A stretch of DNA of 46,873 bases, from positions 1 to 46,873 of the forward strand of contig DIEX01000008.1 in the NCBI GenBank assembly GCA_002418835.1, given 5' to 3'. Under the pieces are notes generated by a model that was given only the letters and a program-made list of their open reading frames with translations, was not told the DNA's origin and made no database searches. This DNA comes from Spirochaetia bacterium UBA5763. GTDB taxonomy: Bacteria; Spirochaetota; UBA4802; UBA5550. Of the stretch, positions 15,976 to 24,793 are shown in pieces. The number at the start of each line of letters is the position of its first letter. Position 1 is the first letter of the stretch. The translations under genes and the position numbers were made by a program.

Positions 15976-17130
15976 ATGGCTTACCTTAATTTAGTCGCAA
16001 CGTCAGCTTTCGGAACAGAGACTATTGTTGCATCCGAATTGAAAAAACTGGGTGTCAGTGAAACACGGATTGAAAATGGACGCATTTATTTTAAAGGGGA
16101 TTATCCATTAATTGTAAAGGCGAATCTGTGGCTTCGATGCGCTGAGCGTGTAATGATCATAGCAGGTGAATTCCGTGCTGAAGATTTCGGGGAGCTCTTT
16201 GAGGGCACAAAAAGTATTAATTGGGAGGATATAATCCCTGAAAACGGTATCATGCATGTTACCGGCAAATCTGTTAAATCAAAATTGCACAGCGTACCGG
16301 ATTGTCAGGCTATTGTAAAAAAAGCTGTCGTTGAGGCAATGAAGAGAAAATTCAGGAGAGAAAAATTTCCTGAAGACGGGCCTCTATATAAAATTGAAAT
16401 ATCAATGCTGAAAGATATCGCTACTCTCTCCATTGATACTTCCGGTGCAGGACTCCACAAGCGCGGATATCGATTGTCACAGGGGGAAGCTCCTATTAAA
16501 GAAACTCTTGCGTCATCGATTCTTCACCTTAGCAGGTGGACCGCTGACAGGCCTTTTGTAGACCCTATGTGCGGTTCCGGTACTTTTACTATAGAAGCAG
16601 CTTGTATGGCCAGGAATATTGCTCCCGGGCTCAAGCGCGGGTTTTCTTCTGAAGGCTGGCCGCAGATCCCTCAAAAAACCTGGGAGACTAACAGAGAAGA
16701 GGCGAGAAGTCTCATCATAAATCCCCCTCTTGATATATCAGGATTTGATATCGATAAAAAAGTTTTCAAAGCTGCCGAGATGAATGCTGCTGAAGCAGGC
16801 GTGTCGGATTGTATTACTTTTCAGAAAAAACCTGTATCAGAGTTAAGCAGTAAGAAAAAATACGGCTGCATAGTATGTAATCCCCCTTACGGAGAAAGGA
16901 TGGATGGCGGGGGCCGGATATTTGATCTCTACAAAGAAATGGGCGAAATCTTTTCTATGCTTGATACCTGGTCATTCTTTATACTCACTGCTTTTGAAAA
17001 TTTCGAAAAAGCTTACGGGAAGAAATCAGACAGGAACAGGAAGCTGTATAACGGGAAACTGAAAACCTACCTGTACGAGTATTTCGGGCCTAGGCCTGAG
17101 AGAGTCAGGAAGAATGATATAACTTCCTGA
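15976..17130 (+). CDS. THUMP-domain RNA methyltransferase (RlmL/YpsC family)
   Basis: The 384-residue product resembles the N-terminal half of RlmL and B. subtilis YpsC, N2-guanine rRNA methyltransferases. A ferredoxin-like/THUMP region (about 1-160, with LWLRCAERVMI and LHSVPDCQAIVKKAVVEAM) precedes a Rossmann methyltransferase. That domain carries the SAM-binding motif DPMCGSGTFTIEAA near 196 and the catalytic NPPYGER near 302. It starts at the base after the proB stop. Its 3' end overlaps the convergent SGNH gene by 26 bases. Target nucleotide is inferred from the family only. Confidence 0.9.
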   Translation: MAYLNLVATSAFGTETIVASELKKLGVSETRIENGRIYFKGDYPLIVKANLWLRCAERVMIIAGEFRAEDFGELFEGTKSINWEDIIPENGIMHVTGKSVKSKLHSVPDCQAIVKKAVVEAMKRKFRREKFPEDGPLYKIEISMLKDIATLSIDTSGAGLHKRGYRLSQGEAPIKETLASSILHLSRWTADRPFVDPMCGSGTFTIEAACMARNIAPGLKRGFSSEGWPQIPQKTWETNREEARSLIINPPLDISGFDIDKKVFKAAEMNAAEAGVSDCITFQKKPVSELSSKKKYGCIVCNPPYGERMDGGGRIFDLYKEMGEIFSMLDTWSFFILTAFENFEKAYGKKSDRNRKLYNGKLKTYLYEYFGPRPERVRKNDITS

Positions 17131-17803
17131 AGAATGAATCAACAGCTTTGAAATATATTTTATTCCCTTCTTTTGTTATGTGCAGTTCATCAAGACAGAT
17201 GCTGTTGACATCAATGCTGTTTTTTACAGGACTAATGACATCAAGATTATCATAAACAGATGCAACCTCATCAATAATCTTATTGTAGGTATCAATACTC
17301 TTCTGAATATCGGGGCTTTTGCTTAAATATAAATCTGTTGCGCGAAGTATTTTTATATATAGAACTTTTGTGCCGCACTTCACAGTTCTCTGCATAAACT
17401 GAATCAGATTTTTTTTGAATTCCTCCGGCGAAATCTCAGCGAGTTCCTGCTTCCGGGGGCGTTTTTTTTTGATATAGTTAATGTATTTAGTACGTAATGA
17501 TGGTGTGAGTATTTTATTCATGAAATAGAATTCAGCGCCGGTCTTTTTAAATAATCGCGGAGCGCATTCGGCAAGGCCAAGCTGTATTATGACTGTTCCT
17601 GGCATATAGGTTTCAAGGAGGTCTGCGCCTCCGCCCCCTTCAGTAACAAGGCGTCTTGAGATTGCTCCTCTTGCGGGCCTGTCTATAATATCAAGTTCAG
17701 GATAATTCCGTTTTAACAGATAAATCCATGTATCTTCATAGCTTATTCCGGGCCTCGGCATAGAAACAGAGTCTGTTATTATTAGAACCTTATTATTTTT
17801 CAT
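17105..17803 (-). CDS. SGNH/GDSL-type hydrolase
   Basis: The 232-residue protein has the SGNH blocks in order: ITDSVSMP near residue 9 holds the catalytic serine (block I), IIQLGLAEC near 72 is the block III region where Asn is usual (here Ala-Glu), and LDELHITKEGN near 208 provides the DxxH dyad (block V). Such enzymes are esterases or lipases on acyl or acetyl esters of lipids or sugars. No signal peptide is visible, so it is probably cytoplasmic. It overlaps the 3' end of the methyltransferase gene by 26 bases on the opposite strand. Confidence 0.75.
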   Translation of the reverse strand: MKNNKVLIITDSVSMPRPGISYEDTWIYLLKRNYPELDIIDRPARGAISRRLVTEGGGGADLLETYMPGTVIIQLGLAECAPRLFKKTGAEFYFMNKILTPSLRTKYINYIKKKRPRKQELAEISPEEFKKNLIQFMQRTVKCGTKVLYIKILRATDLYLSKSPDIQKSIDTYNKIIDEVASVYDNLDVISPVKNSIDVNSICLDELHITKEGNKIYFKAVDSFFRKLYHSS

Positions 17804-17895
17804 TCCTGGATACCTGATTTTAAATAGACGAAAAGTCTTGAAATCAAAGAAAGATTTTTAAGATGGTGTAAGTGAAACTTGAGAGCTGAATTAAG

Positions 17896-18762
17896 CTATC
17901 TTATTATAAAGTATTTTTTAAAATTTTTATTTAACCGTTGATAATACCCGGCGTATTCAGCATTGCCGATTTTGGTATAATAGTAATCAAGAAGCTGTGA
18001 CGATTTGATTATAAAAACATTGAGCTCCCGCCCTTTCATCCCTTTGTTGATCTCAAAGTTCCCTGATTTAATAAGCTCTCTTGCGATATTAATGTGTCTT
18101 GCATAACAGTTCATCTCTTTTTTTATGATATCGGGATTAAGACTAAGGGATTTATCGATTTTCATAGTATCCACGGTGCCGCTTAGAAGATAATATTTTT
18201 TTATATTAATAAGCGACGATGCGATGAGAGATTTGTTGTATCCGTTTTGCAGCCTTTCTCTGATAATCTCGAAGCTTTTTAGTTTTTGTGAATCGGACTC
18301 CGGGATTTCTCCATAAACATTTTTATAAAGATTAAATGATATTTTTTGTACATCCATACAGTCAGGATCAGTTGAGAGCATCGACATTGTTTTTCTGAAA
18401 TTCTCAGGATTACGTTCAAGAATTTTCATATATAAATCAACGCCTTTTATTGCTTCAGAAAAGATGCTGGTATTTTTAGATTTAAAGTCGTGCTGGGAAA
18501 TGAGTTTCATCCCTTCGATAATCATAGAAGATTGCGCGGTAATGAGAATCAGCTCCATGTCAGGTTCAAAATCAGCTGAAGTACGTTTCTGAGATATATT
18601 CTCTGTAAATATTTCAGTTTCAGAACCGGCCTGGGTTTTTTCGTCTGCTACCTGCTGATCATTTATTTCAGGGGCATCATCAAATAGAAAAAAATCGTCA
18701 ACGCTATTATTTTTATCGTCATCAGGGATCGGATCAAAGTCAAACATATCTTTATCTGTCAT
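17896..18762 (-). CDS. Hypothetical protein with an acidic N-terminus
   Basis: I do not recognise this 288-residue protein. The first 70 residues are strongly acidic and low-complexity (MFDFDPIPDDD, DDFFLFDDAPE), suggesting a disordered tail. The remainder is mostly helical, with no membrane segment or signal peptide, and ends in a basic tail (KNFKKYFIIR). It lies 19 bases downstream of the next small minus-strand gene and probably shares its transcript. Confidence 0.6.
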   Translation of the reverse strand: MTDKDMFDFDPIPDDDKNNSVDDFFLFDDAPEINDQQVADEKTQAGSETEIFTENISQKRTSADFEPDMELILITAQSSMIIEGMKLISQHDFKSKNTSIFSEAIKGVDLYMKILERNPENFRKTMSMLSTDPDCMDVQKISFNLYKNVYGEIPESDSQKLKSFEIIRERLQNGYNKSLIASSLINIKKYYLLSGTVDTMKIDKSLSLNPDIIKKEMNCYARHINIARELIKSGNFEINKGMKGRELNVFIIKSSQLLDYYYTKIGNAEYAGYYQRLNKNFKKYFIIR

Positions 18763-18780
18763 AAATTAATGACCGCTCTG

Positions 18781-18987
18781 CTATTCAATGATATCATAAA
18801 CAAGATTAAATGTAATCAAGCATTGAAGCGCAGCTTTTAGCGGCATCCCGGACGTTACTCCAACCATATAATCATCTTTTACGTCAACATAGGACCATGA
18901 TGCTGAATCCTTCATGACAATTGAACCGGCGTATTCAAGAGTATCGGCATCGAAAAGTTTAATTTCTTTTACATTTAGCATATTCAT
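18781..18987 (-). CDS. Small hypothetical protein
   Basis: A 68-residue product of unknown function, with segments such as EIKLFDADTLEYAGSI and ASWSYVDVKDDYMVGV that suggest a small beta-rich fold. Three ATGs lie close together. The one at 18987 has AAAAGG at 18995-19000 with 7-base spacing, so it is preferred to the ATG at 18993. It is the first gene of a two-gene minus-strand unit. Confidence 0.55.
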   Translation of the reverse strand: MNMLNVKEIKLFDADTLEYAGSIVMKDSASWSYVDVKDDYMVGVTSGMPLKAALQCLITFNLVYDIIE

Positions 18988-19077
18988 ATACATACCTTTT
19001 CAGCAATAATTTAATAATACTGCCCTTTTTTCAAGATTTTTTTTATACAATTATTTTCTTAGATAAAGATTTGAGGC

Positions 19078-19105
19078 TTGACAAGTATTCAACTTTGTTT
19101 ATCCT
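19078..19105 (+). promoter_or_regulatory. Promoter for the HEAT-repeat gene
   Basis: TTGACA at 19078-19083, 16 bases, then TATCCT at 19100-19105. It leaves a leader of about 100 bases before the ATG at 19213. Confidence 0.45.
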
Positions 19106-19212
19106 AAAAATTAAATAAATAGATGTTTTCTTTTTTTATTCTAAAATTGTGATATTTTTATAATAAGTTCTGGTTTTAGAATTTGTAAAGCTAAATATCA
19201 TCCGGTGAACCA

Positions 19213-20247
19213 ATGTTTGGAAGAAAGAAAGTTCAACAATTAAAAGATGAAAAACGAAGCGATAAACTTCTGGAATATCTCAGCCATAGAAACTCCAATA
19301 TTAGAGTTGATGCTTTAATCGCTTTCTTTGAAATAAACAGCAATACCCCTGCTGAACTCGAGAAGGTCCGTTTTGTTCTTAAAGATAAAGAACAGATTGT
19401 CCGCAACAGATGTGCTCTACTTTTTGCCAGATATGGCGATACAAGCGTAATAAATAATTTTCAGGAAATTATATCGGGCGGTTCACCGGGAGAACAGGTT
19501 GAACTGTTGCGTCTGCTGCCGCATTATTATTCCAAAGATGATGACAGGATAACACAGATACTCGCCATCGCACTTAAAGATAAAAAAACAGCTATACAGG
19601 CTGAAGCTGTGAGAACAATCGGTGAGTTGGAGATGGAAACAATGGCTTTTTATCTCCTTGATTTTGTTAATCACAGTAATTCAAGGATAAGACATGATGC
19701 TGTTGTTGCTCTGGGAAAAACAAAAAATTCGATGGGCCTTGATGCTCTTATTGGATCGCTTACAGATTCAAGTGCCGAGGTGCGGAAAGCCGCTGAAGAG
19801 GCAATCCGTTATATAGGGGATGACAGGGGAATAAACTCTCTGAAAGATGCTCCCTTTATGCTAATGGTTAAAAATATGAATGAAAGTGTAGCAAAGAGGC
19901 TTACTACTGTTGTCAATATAGGAAAACAGAGAAAAGAATGCGGACTCCCTCTGCTGCATAAAGCTTGCTATGATGAATATAAAAGTATAAGACTCGAAGC
20001 TATAAAATCAATGTCACTTCTCAGGAGCAGTCAATCAATAAGCACACTGATTGAACTCCTTTCTGATAAATATTATGATGTCCGTATTGAGGCAATCAGG
20101 GCTCTAGCAAAGTATAACACGGAATCAGCACTAAATGCTGTGAAAAAAGCAATGAATGATCCCAATACAAATGTAAAGAATGAAGCAAAAAAGACTTTTT
20201 CAGCCATGAATCTTAGAATGTCTTCGATAAATGATAAAAAATATTAA
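19213..20247 (+). CDS. HEAT-repeat protein
   Basis: This 344-residue protein is made almost entirely of helical pairs of about 31 residues of the HEAT (PBS-lyase-type) class. Clear units are RHDAVVALGKTKNSMGLDAL, VRKAAEEAIRYIGDDRGINS, IRLEAIKSMSLLRSSQSIST and VRIEAIRALAKYNTESALNA. Such solenoids are usually protein-interaction scaffolds. There is no signal peptide, so it is probably cytoplasmic. No enzyme domain is attached, and the partner is unknown. A GGTG lies 6 bases before the ATG. Confidence 0.85.
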   Translation: MFGRKKVQQLKDEKRSDKLLEYLSHRNSNIRVDALIAFFEINSNTPAELEKVRFVLKDKEQIVRNRCALLFARYGDTSVINNFQEIISGGSPGEQVELLRLLPHYYSKDDDRITQILAIALKDKKTAIQAEAVRTIGELEMETMAFYLLDFVNHSNSRIRHDAVVALGKTKNSMGLDALIGSLTDSSAEVRKAAEEAIRYIGDDRGINSLKDAPFMLMVKNMNESVAKRLTTVVNIGKQRKECGLPLLHKACYDEYKSIRLEAIKSMSLLRSSQSISTLIELLSDKYYDVRIEAIRALAKYNTESALNAVKKAMNDPNTNVKNEAKKTFSAMNLRMSSINDKKY

Positions 20248-20306
20248 CAGACTAAAGTTTAAGCATAAAAAAATTAACACCTCGTTAAAACCGCCACTTA
20301 TTTTTC

Positions 20307-20335
20307 TTGACTAACTAATAATATCTTTGTATATT
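20307..20335 (+). promoter_or_regulatory. Promoter for the membrane protein gene at 20403
   Basis: TTGACT (20307-20312), a 17-base spacer, then TATATT (20330-20335). Spacing and both hexamers are close to the sigma-70 consensus. The transcript start is predicted near 20342. Confidence 0.65.
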
Positions 20336-20337
20336 TA

Positions 20338-20376
20338 TAATGTTAATACAAAAATGCTAATTACTTTGTAACATTA
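20338..20376. repeat. Inverted repeat at the predicted transcript start
   Basis: TAATGTTA (20338-20345) and TAACATTA (20369-20376) are perfect 8-bp inverted copies separated by 23 bases, immediately downstream of the predicted -10 element. The arrangement could be a repressor site pair or a leader stem-loop. Confidence 0.4.
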
Positions 20377-20402
20377 AAACGAAAATTAAATAAATAATTA
20401 TA

Positions 20403-20861
20403 ATGATAATAACTTTTTTACTACTCGCCCTGTTTCTTTCGTTTTTAGGCCACATTGCAGCTCTGGTGGCTTATGTAACTAAAAGAAGTGAAGGCTCTTT
20501 AAAAACTTTTATCAATACTACTCTCAGTAATGTTATTCTGGCGGGTACATGTATTGTTGTTTTTATTACCAAGCCCCATCTGTTGAAAGATCTTAATCTT
20601 GTAATGTTATCATGGATAATGTCCGGATTTGTAATGTTTGTTACTTTATCAATTAAGATTAAAATTTTTATTACAATATACAGAAGGGCAAAAGATCCAA
20701 GTAATTATCATCTTAATTTTTTTGGAAAGAGAGTATTGCACTCAACTGTTGTAAAAAAAATGGAGTTAGCGATGTTTTTCGGTACTGTACCGTTTTTCCT
20801 GATTTCGGGTTCATATTTCATGGCAAGGTTAATCAATTTTTTTTTGTACAAACATCTTTGA
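20403..20861 (+). CDS. Small integral membrane protein
   Basis: The 152-residue product has about four hydrophobic helices: MIITFLLLALFLSFLGHIAA, a second around VILAGTCIVVFIT, a third around MLSWIMSGFVMFVTL and a fourth around FFGTVPFFLISGSYF. A basic loop (IYRRAKDP) lies between helices 3 and 4. No family is recognised. It has a well-formed promoter of its own. The ATG is preceded by a purely AT-rich stretch with no obvious ribosome binding site. Confidence 0.6.
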   Translation: MIITFLLLALFLSFLGHIAALVAYVTKRSEGSLKTFINTTLSNVILAGTCIVVFITKPHLLKDLNLVMLSWIMSGFVMFVTLSIKIKIFITIYRRAKDPSNYHLNFFGKRVLHSTVVKKMELAMFFGTVPFFLISGSYFMARLINFFLYKHL

Positions 20862-20894
20862 CTTTGCTATACACTTTCTTTAATTTGTTTAGTA

Positions 20895-20911
20895 TACCTC
20901 TCTGAGAGGTA
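20895..20911. promoter_or_regulatory. Perfect palindrome upstream of the CxxC protein
   Basis: TACCTCTC-T-GAGAGGTA is an 8+1+8 perfect inverted repeat 26 bases before the ATG at 20938. It is not followed by a T run, so an operator is more likely than a terminator. A candidate promoter, TTGACT with TAATTT 17 bases on, lies just upstream and starts inside the previous stop codon. Confidence 0.45.
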
Positions 20912-20937
20912 AATAATAAAATAAATGGGGGGACAAT

Positions 20938-21183
20938 ATGCCGTTTATAAGCTATAGAGCAAAAGAAAATTCTACAAAGTGTGAAGAATGCAGATTTAAT
21001 TTTGTAAAAAACTACAAAATTGATGAAAAAGGGTATGCTCATTTCATGGAAATGGACAATAAACTTGCCCAGCTTAAGTTCGGGATGATGTGGGCATCAT
21101 GCAAAGCCTGCCCGAATAGAGAAGATTTTGCAAAAGTCTATGGAATAGAACCTGTGAAATACTTCAGTGCCGCATTAGGCTAA
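20938..21183 (+). CDS. Small double-CxxC protein, putative zinc binder
   Basis: The 81-residue protein has two CxxC pairs, KCEEC near residue 16 and SCKAC near 58, the usual layout of a small zinc-binding domain. Between them is a mixed segment (NYKIDEKGYAHFMEMDN). A strong GGGGGGACA lies before the ATG. The function is unknown. The palindrome upstream suggests the gene is regulated. Confidence 0.6.
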   Translation: MPFISYRAKENSTKCEECRFNFVKNYKIDEKGYAHFMEMDNKLAQLKFGMMWASCKACPNREDFAKVYGIEPVKYFSAALG

Positions 21184-21191
21184 CCGTAAAA

Positions 21192-21225
21192 TGCTGCCAG
21201 GTTGAATTAAATTTCACTGGCAGCA
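21192..21225 (+). terminator. Hairpin after the CxxC protein gene
   Basis: TGCTGCCAG (21192-21200) pairs perfectly with CTGGCAGCA (21217-21225) around a 16-base AT-rich loop, 9 bases after the stop. No T run follows, so it may be a processing or stability hairpin instead of an intrinsic terminator. Confidence 0.4.
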
Positions 21226-21361
21226 GCACTCCTTATTCTCCTGCTGTAAAAAACATAATATATTTTAAAACTTTCATATTAAAAATAATAATTAGTTGTA
21301 ATATTTGAATTTCTTAAATTCCTGATTATTTTATATTTAAAACAATCAAGGAGTTAAACCT

Positions 21362-21718
21362 ATGCCCGAAACTCTAACACATGATGAAAAGATAATACTA
21401 ATCGGATTATGCAAATATATCATCAGTATTCATGGCGATGTAACCCCGGTAGATCTTGATAACATGAACCTGATTGCTGAAGAGATGGGCTTTGATGATT
21501 ATCATGAAATATTCAATGAAGTTGATTCTGAAATAACATCTATTGATATTCTTAAAGCAAAAATTGATAACCTTTCTTCAGTTAGCAACCGGATAAAGGT
21601 TTTGAAATATGCAATTGAGATATCCAGGTCTGATGCGAATATAAAAGATGATGAAATGGCAATACTGGTGTATGCGGCTGATACATGGGATATTGATATT
21701 AATTCTATAATTAAATGA
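21362..21718 (+). CDS. TerB-like helical protein
   Basis: A 118-residue, all-helical, acidic protein resembling the TerB/DjlA-N domain. The segments HDEKIILIGLCKYIISIHGDV and SRSDANIKDDEMAILVYAADTW (each part of a helix pair containing an acidic D/E-rich turn) fit the family's metal-binding pattern. The function in this context is unknown. AAGGAG lies 7 bases before the ATG. It is 13 bases upstream of pfk and probably co-transcribed with it. Confidence 0.6.
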   Translation: MPETLTHDEKIILIGLCKYIISIHGDVTPVDLDNMNLIAEEMGFDDYHEIFNEVDSEITSIDILKAKIDNLSSVSNRIKVLKYAIEISRSDANIKDDEMAILVYAADTWDIDINSIIK

Positions 21719-21731
21719 ACGGAGTTGATTT

Positions 21732-23042
21732 ATGCCACTGACAATAACACAGATTGGAGAAAGAAAAATTAAATCTCCTCTTATCGACAAGTTTCATCTT
21801 AATGATATGAATTTTGTCAAAGATGAAAAAAGAATGCTTTATAATGTAATGCTTCTGAATCAGGATGCGTCAACAATAGATTCTGATTTGACTTTTGAAC
21901 TCGCTGGTCCCAGAGAGACGCTGCATTTTGAACCTGAAAATGTAACTTCTGCAATTGTAACATGCGGAGGCCTTTGCCCCGGACTTAATGATGTAATCAG
22001 ATCAATTGTTATGGAGTCGTATTACAGGTATGGCGCCAAAAAGATATACGGTATCAGATACGGTTATAATGGATTAAATCCTGCAAAAGGATATGCTCCG
22101 ATTGAATTAACTCCGGATCATGTGCGTGATATTCATATGAACGGAGGAACAATGCTCGGTTCCTCTCGCGGTGGTACTGATAATATGAATATACTTATGG
22201 ATACACTCGAAAAGCTAAAAATCAATATTCTTTACACCATCGGCGGGGATGGAACCCTTAAAGGCGCTCATGAAATAGCCCGTCTGGCAAAAGAAAGAAA
22301 TCTTGACCTTGCAGTGGTTGGTGTTCCTAAAACTATCGATAACGATGTAAGTTTTATTCAGAGATCTTTCGGTTTTGAAACTGCATTCTCCCAGGCTGTC
22401 CATGCTATTGTAACGGCACATGTTGAAGCAAAGGGGGCGCCTAATTGCATAGGGCTTGTCAAGCTTATGGGGAGACATTCAGGTTTTATTGCAGCAAATG
22501 CCACTCTTGCAATGAATGATGTTAATTTTGTACTTGTACCGGAAGTTCCATTTGAACTGGATGGAGAGAATGGTTTGCTTAAGCATCTTGAAAAAAGGCT
22601 TCTTGAAAGACAGCATGCTGTGATTGTTGTTGCTGAAGGTGCAGGGCAGAACCTTATTGAGCAGGACAGCAATGTAGAAAAAGATGCATCAGGTAATGTT
22701 AAACTTAAAGATATCGGTCTTTTTCTAAAAGAGAGGATTGAAAAATATTTTAAACAGAAATCTATTGATATGAGCCTTAAATACATAGATCCGAGCTATA
22801 TGATACGCAGCTCACCCGCAGTGCCTAATGATTCAATTTACTGTGCACAACTTGGCCAATATGCAGTACACGCAGGTATGGCAGGGAAGACAGATCTTGT
22901 TATAGGGCAGTGGAACAACAATTATACTCATGTTCCAATTGAGCTTGCTATCTCAAAGCAGAGGAAAATTAATCCAAACAGCAGGTTCTGGTTTACAGTT
23001 CTTGATGCAACAGGCCAGCCTGAACAAATGGTAAACAGCTGA
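21732..23042 (+). CDS. pfkA: 6-phosphofructokinase (probably ATP-dependent)
   Basis: This 436-residue enzyme phosphorylates fructose 6-phosphate. It has the long N-terminal extension and signature set of the group that includes trypanosomatid and plant ATP-PFKs: VTCGGLCPGLNDVIRS, GGTMLGSSRGG, TIGGDGTLKGAHEIA near 170, VPKTIDNDVSF near 199 and KLMGRHSGFIA. The residue after GGD is Gly, as in ATP users, whereas pyrophosphate enzymes usually have Asp there. The Lys in PKTIDND is shared by pyrophosphate enzymes and by trypanosomatid ATP enzymes. ATP is therefore favoured but not proven. A GGAG precedes the ATG. Confidence 0.88.
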   Translation: MPLTITQIGERKIKSPLIDKFHLNDMNFVKDEKRMLYNVMLLNQDASTIDSDLTFELAGPRETLHFEPENVTSAIVTCGGLCPGLNDVIRSIVMESYYRYGAKKIYGIRYGYNGLNPAKGYAPIELTPDHVRDIHMNGGTMLGSSRGGTDNMNILMDTLEKLKINILYTIGGDGTLKGAHEIARLAKERNLDLAVVGVPKTIDNDVSFIQRSFGFETAFSQAVHAIVTAHVEAKGAPNCIGLVKLMGRHSGFIAANATLAMNDVNFVLVPEVPFELDGENGLLKHLEKRLLERQHAVIVVAEGAGQNLIEQDSNVEKDASGNVKLKDIGLFLKERIEKYFKQKSIDMSLKYIDPSYMIRSSPAVPNDSIYCAQLGQYAVHAGMAGKTDLVIGQWNNNYTHVPIELAISKQRKINPNSRFWFTVLDATGQPEQMVNS

Positions 23043-23047
23043 CTGTG

Positions 23048-24403
23048 ATGTATTCTGTTGAGGATAAACGAATACACAATCTCAACGGTAAAGATGCCAT
23101 TAATGGAAGTTACGTCCTATACTGGATGCAGCAGTCGCAGAGGGCAAAATATAACCACGCACTTATCCATGCAATTCAGATTGGGAATTCTCTCGATTTG
23201 CCTGTTCTTGTCTTTTTCGGTATAGATTCCGGTTATCCTTCAGCGAATTTGCGCCACTACAAGTTTATGATTGATGGACTTGCGGAAGTTGAGCGTCAGC
23301 TGCAAAAGATCGGGATACGAATGATAACATGGATTATAGATCCTGTTGAAGGAGTTGTAAGGCTGTCTGAAAATGCTGCTGTTGTTGTGGCGGATTTCGG
23401 TTATCTGAAACATCAGTTAATATGGAGAAAAGAGGCGGCTTCATCAGTAAAATGTCTTTTCAGTGCTGTGGAATCTGATGTAATTGTCCCTGTTGAAACA
23501 GCTTCAATGAAAGAGGAGTATTCTGCTGCAACGCTCAGGCCTAAAATCACAGCGCTTATGAAGTTCTATGCGGAACTCCCTCCTCTGATTAAACCTTTAA
23601 AAAGTTCACTTCCTCTTAATCTGAACAGTGTAAATCTCTCAGATAGTGAATCAGTTATAGTGGAACTTGATATTGATAAAACAATTATTCCAGTCGAACA
23701 TCTTAAGAGCGGAACCACGGCAGCAGAGCGTACCTTGAAAAGGTTTATAGAATCACGGCTCGATGAATATACTGAAAAACGTAATCATCCCTCTATGAGT
23801 TTTTCATCAGAGTTGAGCCCATATCTTCATTTCGGGCAGATTTCTCCTTTATTTATTGCTTCAGAAATACTGAATACTGATTCTCCCGGAAGAGATGATT
23901 TCATTGAGCAACTCATAGTCAGAAGAGAACTCAGTGTAAACTTTGTGTATTATAATAAAAAATATGATTCTTATGATTCAATTCCACCCTGGGCCGCTGC
24001 AACATTAAAAAAACACCAGTCCGACAGGAGGGAGTATTTATATTCCAGAAGAGAATTTGAAGAGTCTCTGACTCATGATCTCTACTGGAATGCAGCGCAG
24101 AATGAACTTGTTACAACAGGAAAAATACATAATTATATGCGGATGTACTGGGGTAAAAAAATTATTGAATGGACCGAATCCCCGGAGGTCGCTTTTGATT
24201 ATATGGTATATCTCAACAACAGGTATGCTCTTGATGGTCGGGATGTTAACAGTTATGCAGGCATTGCCTGGTGCCTTGGCAGGCATGACAGGCCGTGGAA
24301 GGAGCGACCGGTGTTCGGTACCATCAGATATATGAATGATAATGGTTTAAAAAGAAAATTCGACATGAGCGGATATATTAAAAAATACAGCCCCGTATTA
24401 TAA
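23048..24403 (+). CDS. phr: Class II CPD photolyase
   Basis: A 451-residue DNA photolyase, which repairs cyclobutane pyrimidine dimers using light and FADH2. The class II signature is clear at the C-terminus: HNYMRMYWGKKIIEW, LNNRYALDGRDVNSYAGIAW, then GRHDRPWKERPVFGTIRYMN. The N-terminal antenna domain starts with VLYWMQQSQRAKYNHAL, and the FAD domain includes SPYLHFGQISP. A GTG codon precedes the ATG directly (23045); I use the ATG. It starts 5 bases after the pfk stop. A photolyase indicates exposure to light at some stage. Confidence 0.93.
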   Translation: MYSVEDKRIHNLNGKDAINGSYVLYWMQQSQRAKYNHALIHAIQIGNSLDLPVLVFFGIDSGYPSANLRHYKFMIDGLAEVERQLQKIGIRMITWIIDPVEGVVRLSENAAVVVADFGYLKHQLIWRKEAASSVKCLFSAVESDVIVPVETASMKEEYSAATLRPKITALMKFYAELPPLIKPLKSSLPLNLNSVNLSDSESVIVELDIDKTIIPVEHLKSGTTAAERTLKRFIESRLDEYTEKRNHPSMSFSSELSPYLHFGQISPLFIASEILNTDSPGRDDFIEQLIVRRELSVNFVYYNKKYDSYDSIPPWAAATLKKHQSDRREYLYSRREFEESLTHDLYWNAAQNELVTTGKIHNYMRMYWGKKIIEWTESPEVAFDYMVYLNNRYALDGRDVNSYAGIAWCLGRHDRPWKERPVFGTIRYMNDNGLKRKFDMSGYIKKYSPVL

Positions 24404-24484
24404 CCCGATATTCAGAGCAGTTTTATTCTTTACAATTTATTCAGACTCATAATTATAACATAAATTATGCGACAGGAGACGATG

Positions 24485-24775
24485 ATGCCTGAACTCAGTG
24501 AGATTTCAAAAATCCTTGCGGAGATTACATCACCTGATGATGTAAAAAAATTTCTTAATGAAATACTTACTGATAACGAAAGGAGAGATATTTCATTAAG
24601 ATGGGAATTGATGAAAAAGCTTTATAAGGGAGTTCCTCAGAGAATCATTGCTTCTGAACTGGGAATCAGTCTGTGCAGGATTACCCGCGGCTCTAAAATA
24701 TTAAAATCTTCTGATTCAGTAACAGGTAAACTGTTTGCGTCTATGCCTGAAATGGGTGAGAGCAGACTAAAATAA
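24485..24775 (+). CDS. TrpR/YerC-like transcriptional regulator
   Basis: The 96-residue protein has the Trp-repressor fold: LTDNERRDISLRWELMKKLY followed by a helix-turn-helix (PQRIIASELGISLCRITRGS). ITRGS is the hallmark ending of the TrpR/YerC recognition helix. Whether it senses tryptophan is unknown, because no trp genes are nearby. The frame is open from an ATG at 24467, but AGGAG at 24474-24478 is spaced 6 bases from the ATG at 24485 (MPELSEI), so I place the start there. Confidence 0.8.
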   Translation: MPELSEISKILAEITSPDDVKKFLNEILTDNERRDISLRWELMKKLYKGVPQRIIASELGISLCRITRGSKILKSSDSVTGKLFASMPEMGESRLK

Positions 24776-24793
24776 ATAATTGATTAGCACCAC

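Noticed and set aside
22358..22786. 142-codon antisense frame inside the phosphofructokinase gene
   Set aside because: It is fully overlapped by a certain gene, is Ser/Leu-rich as expected from reverse-strand reading, and has no ribosome site.
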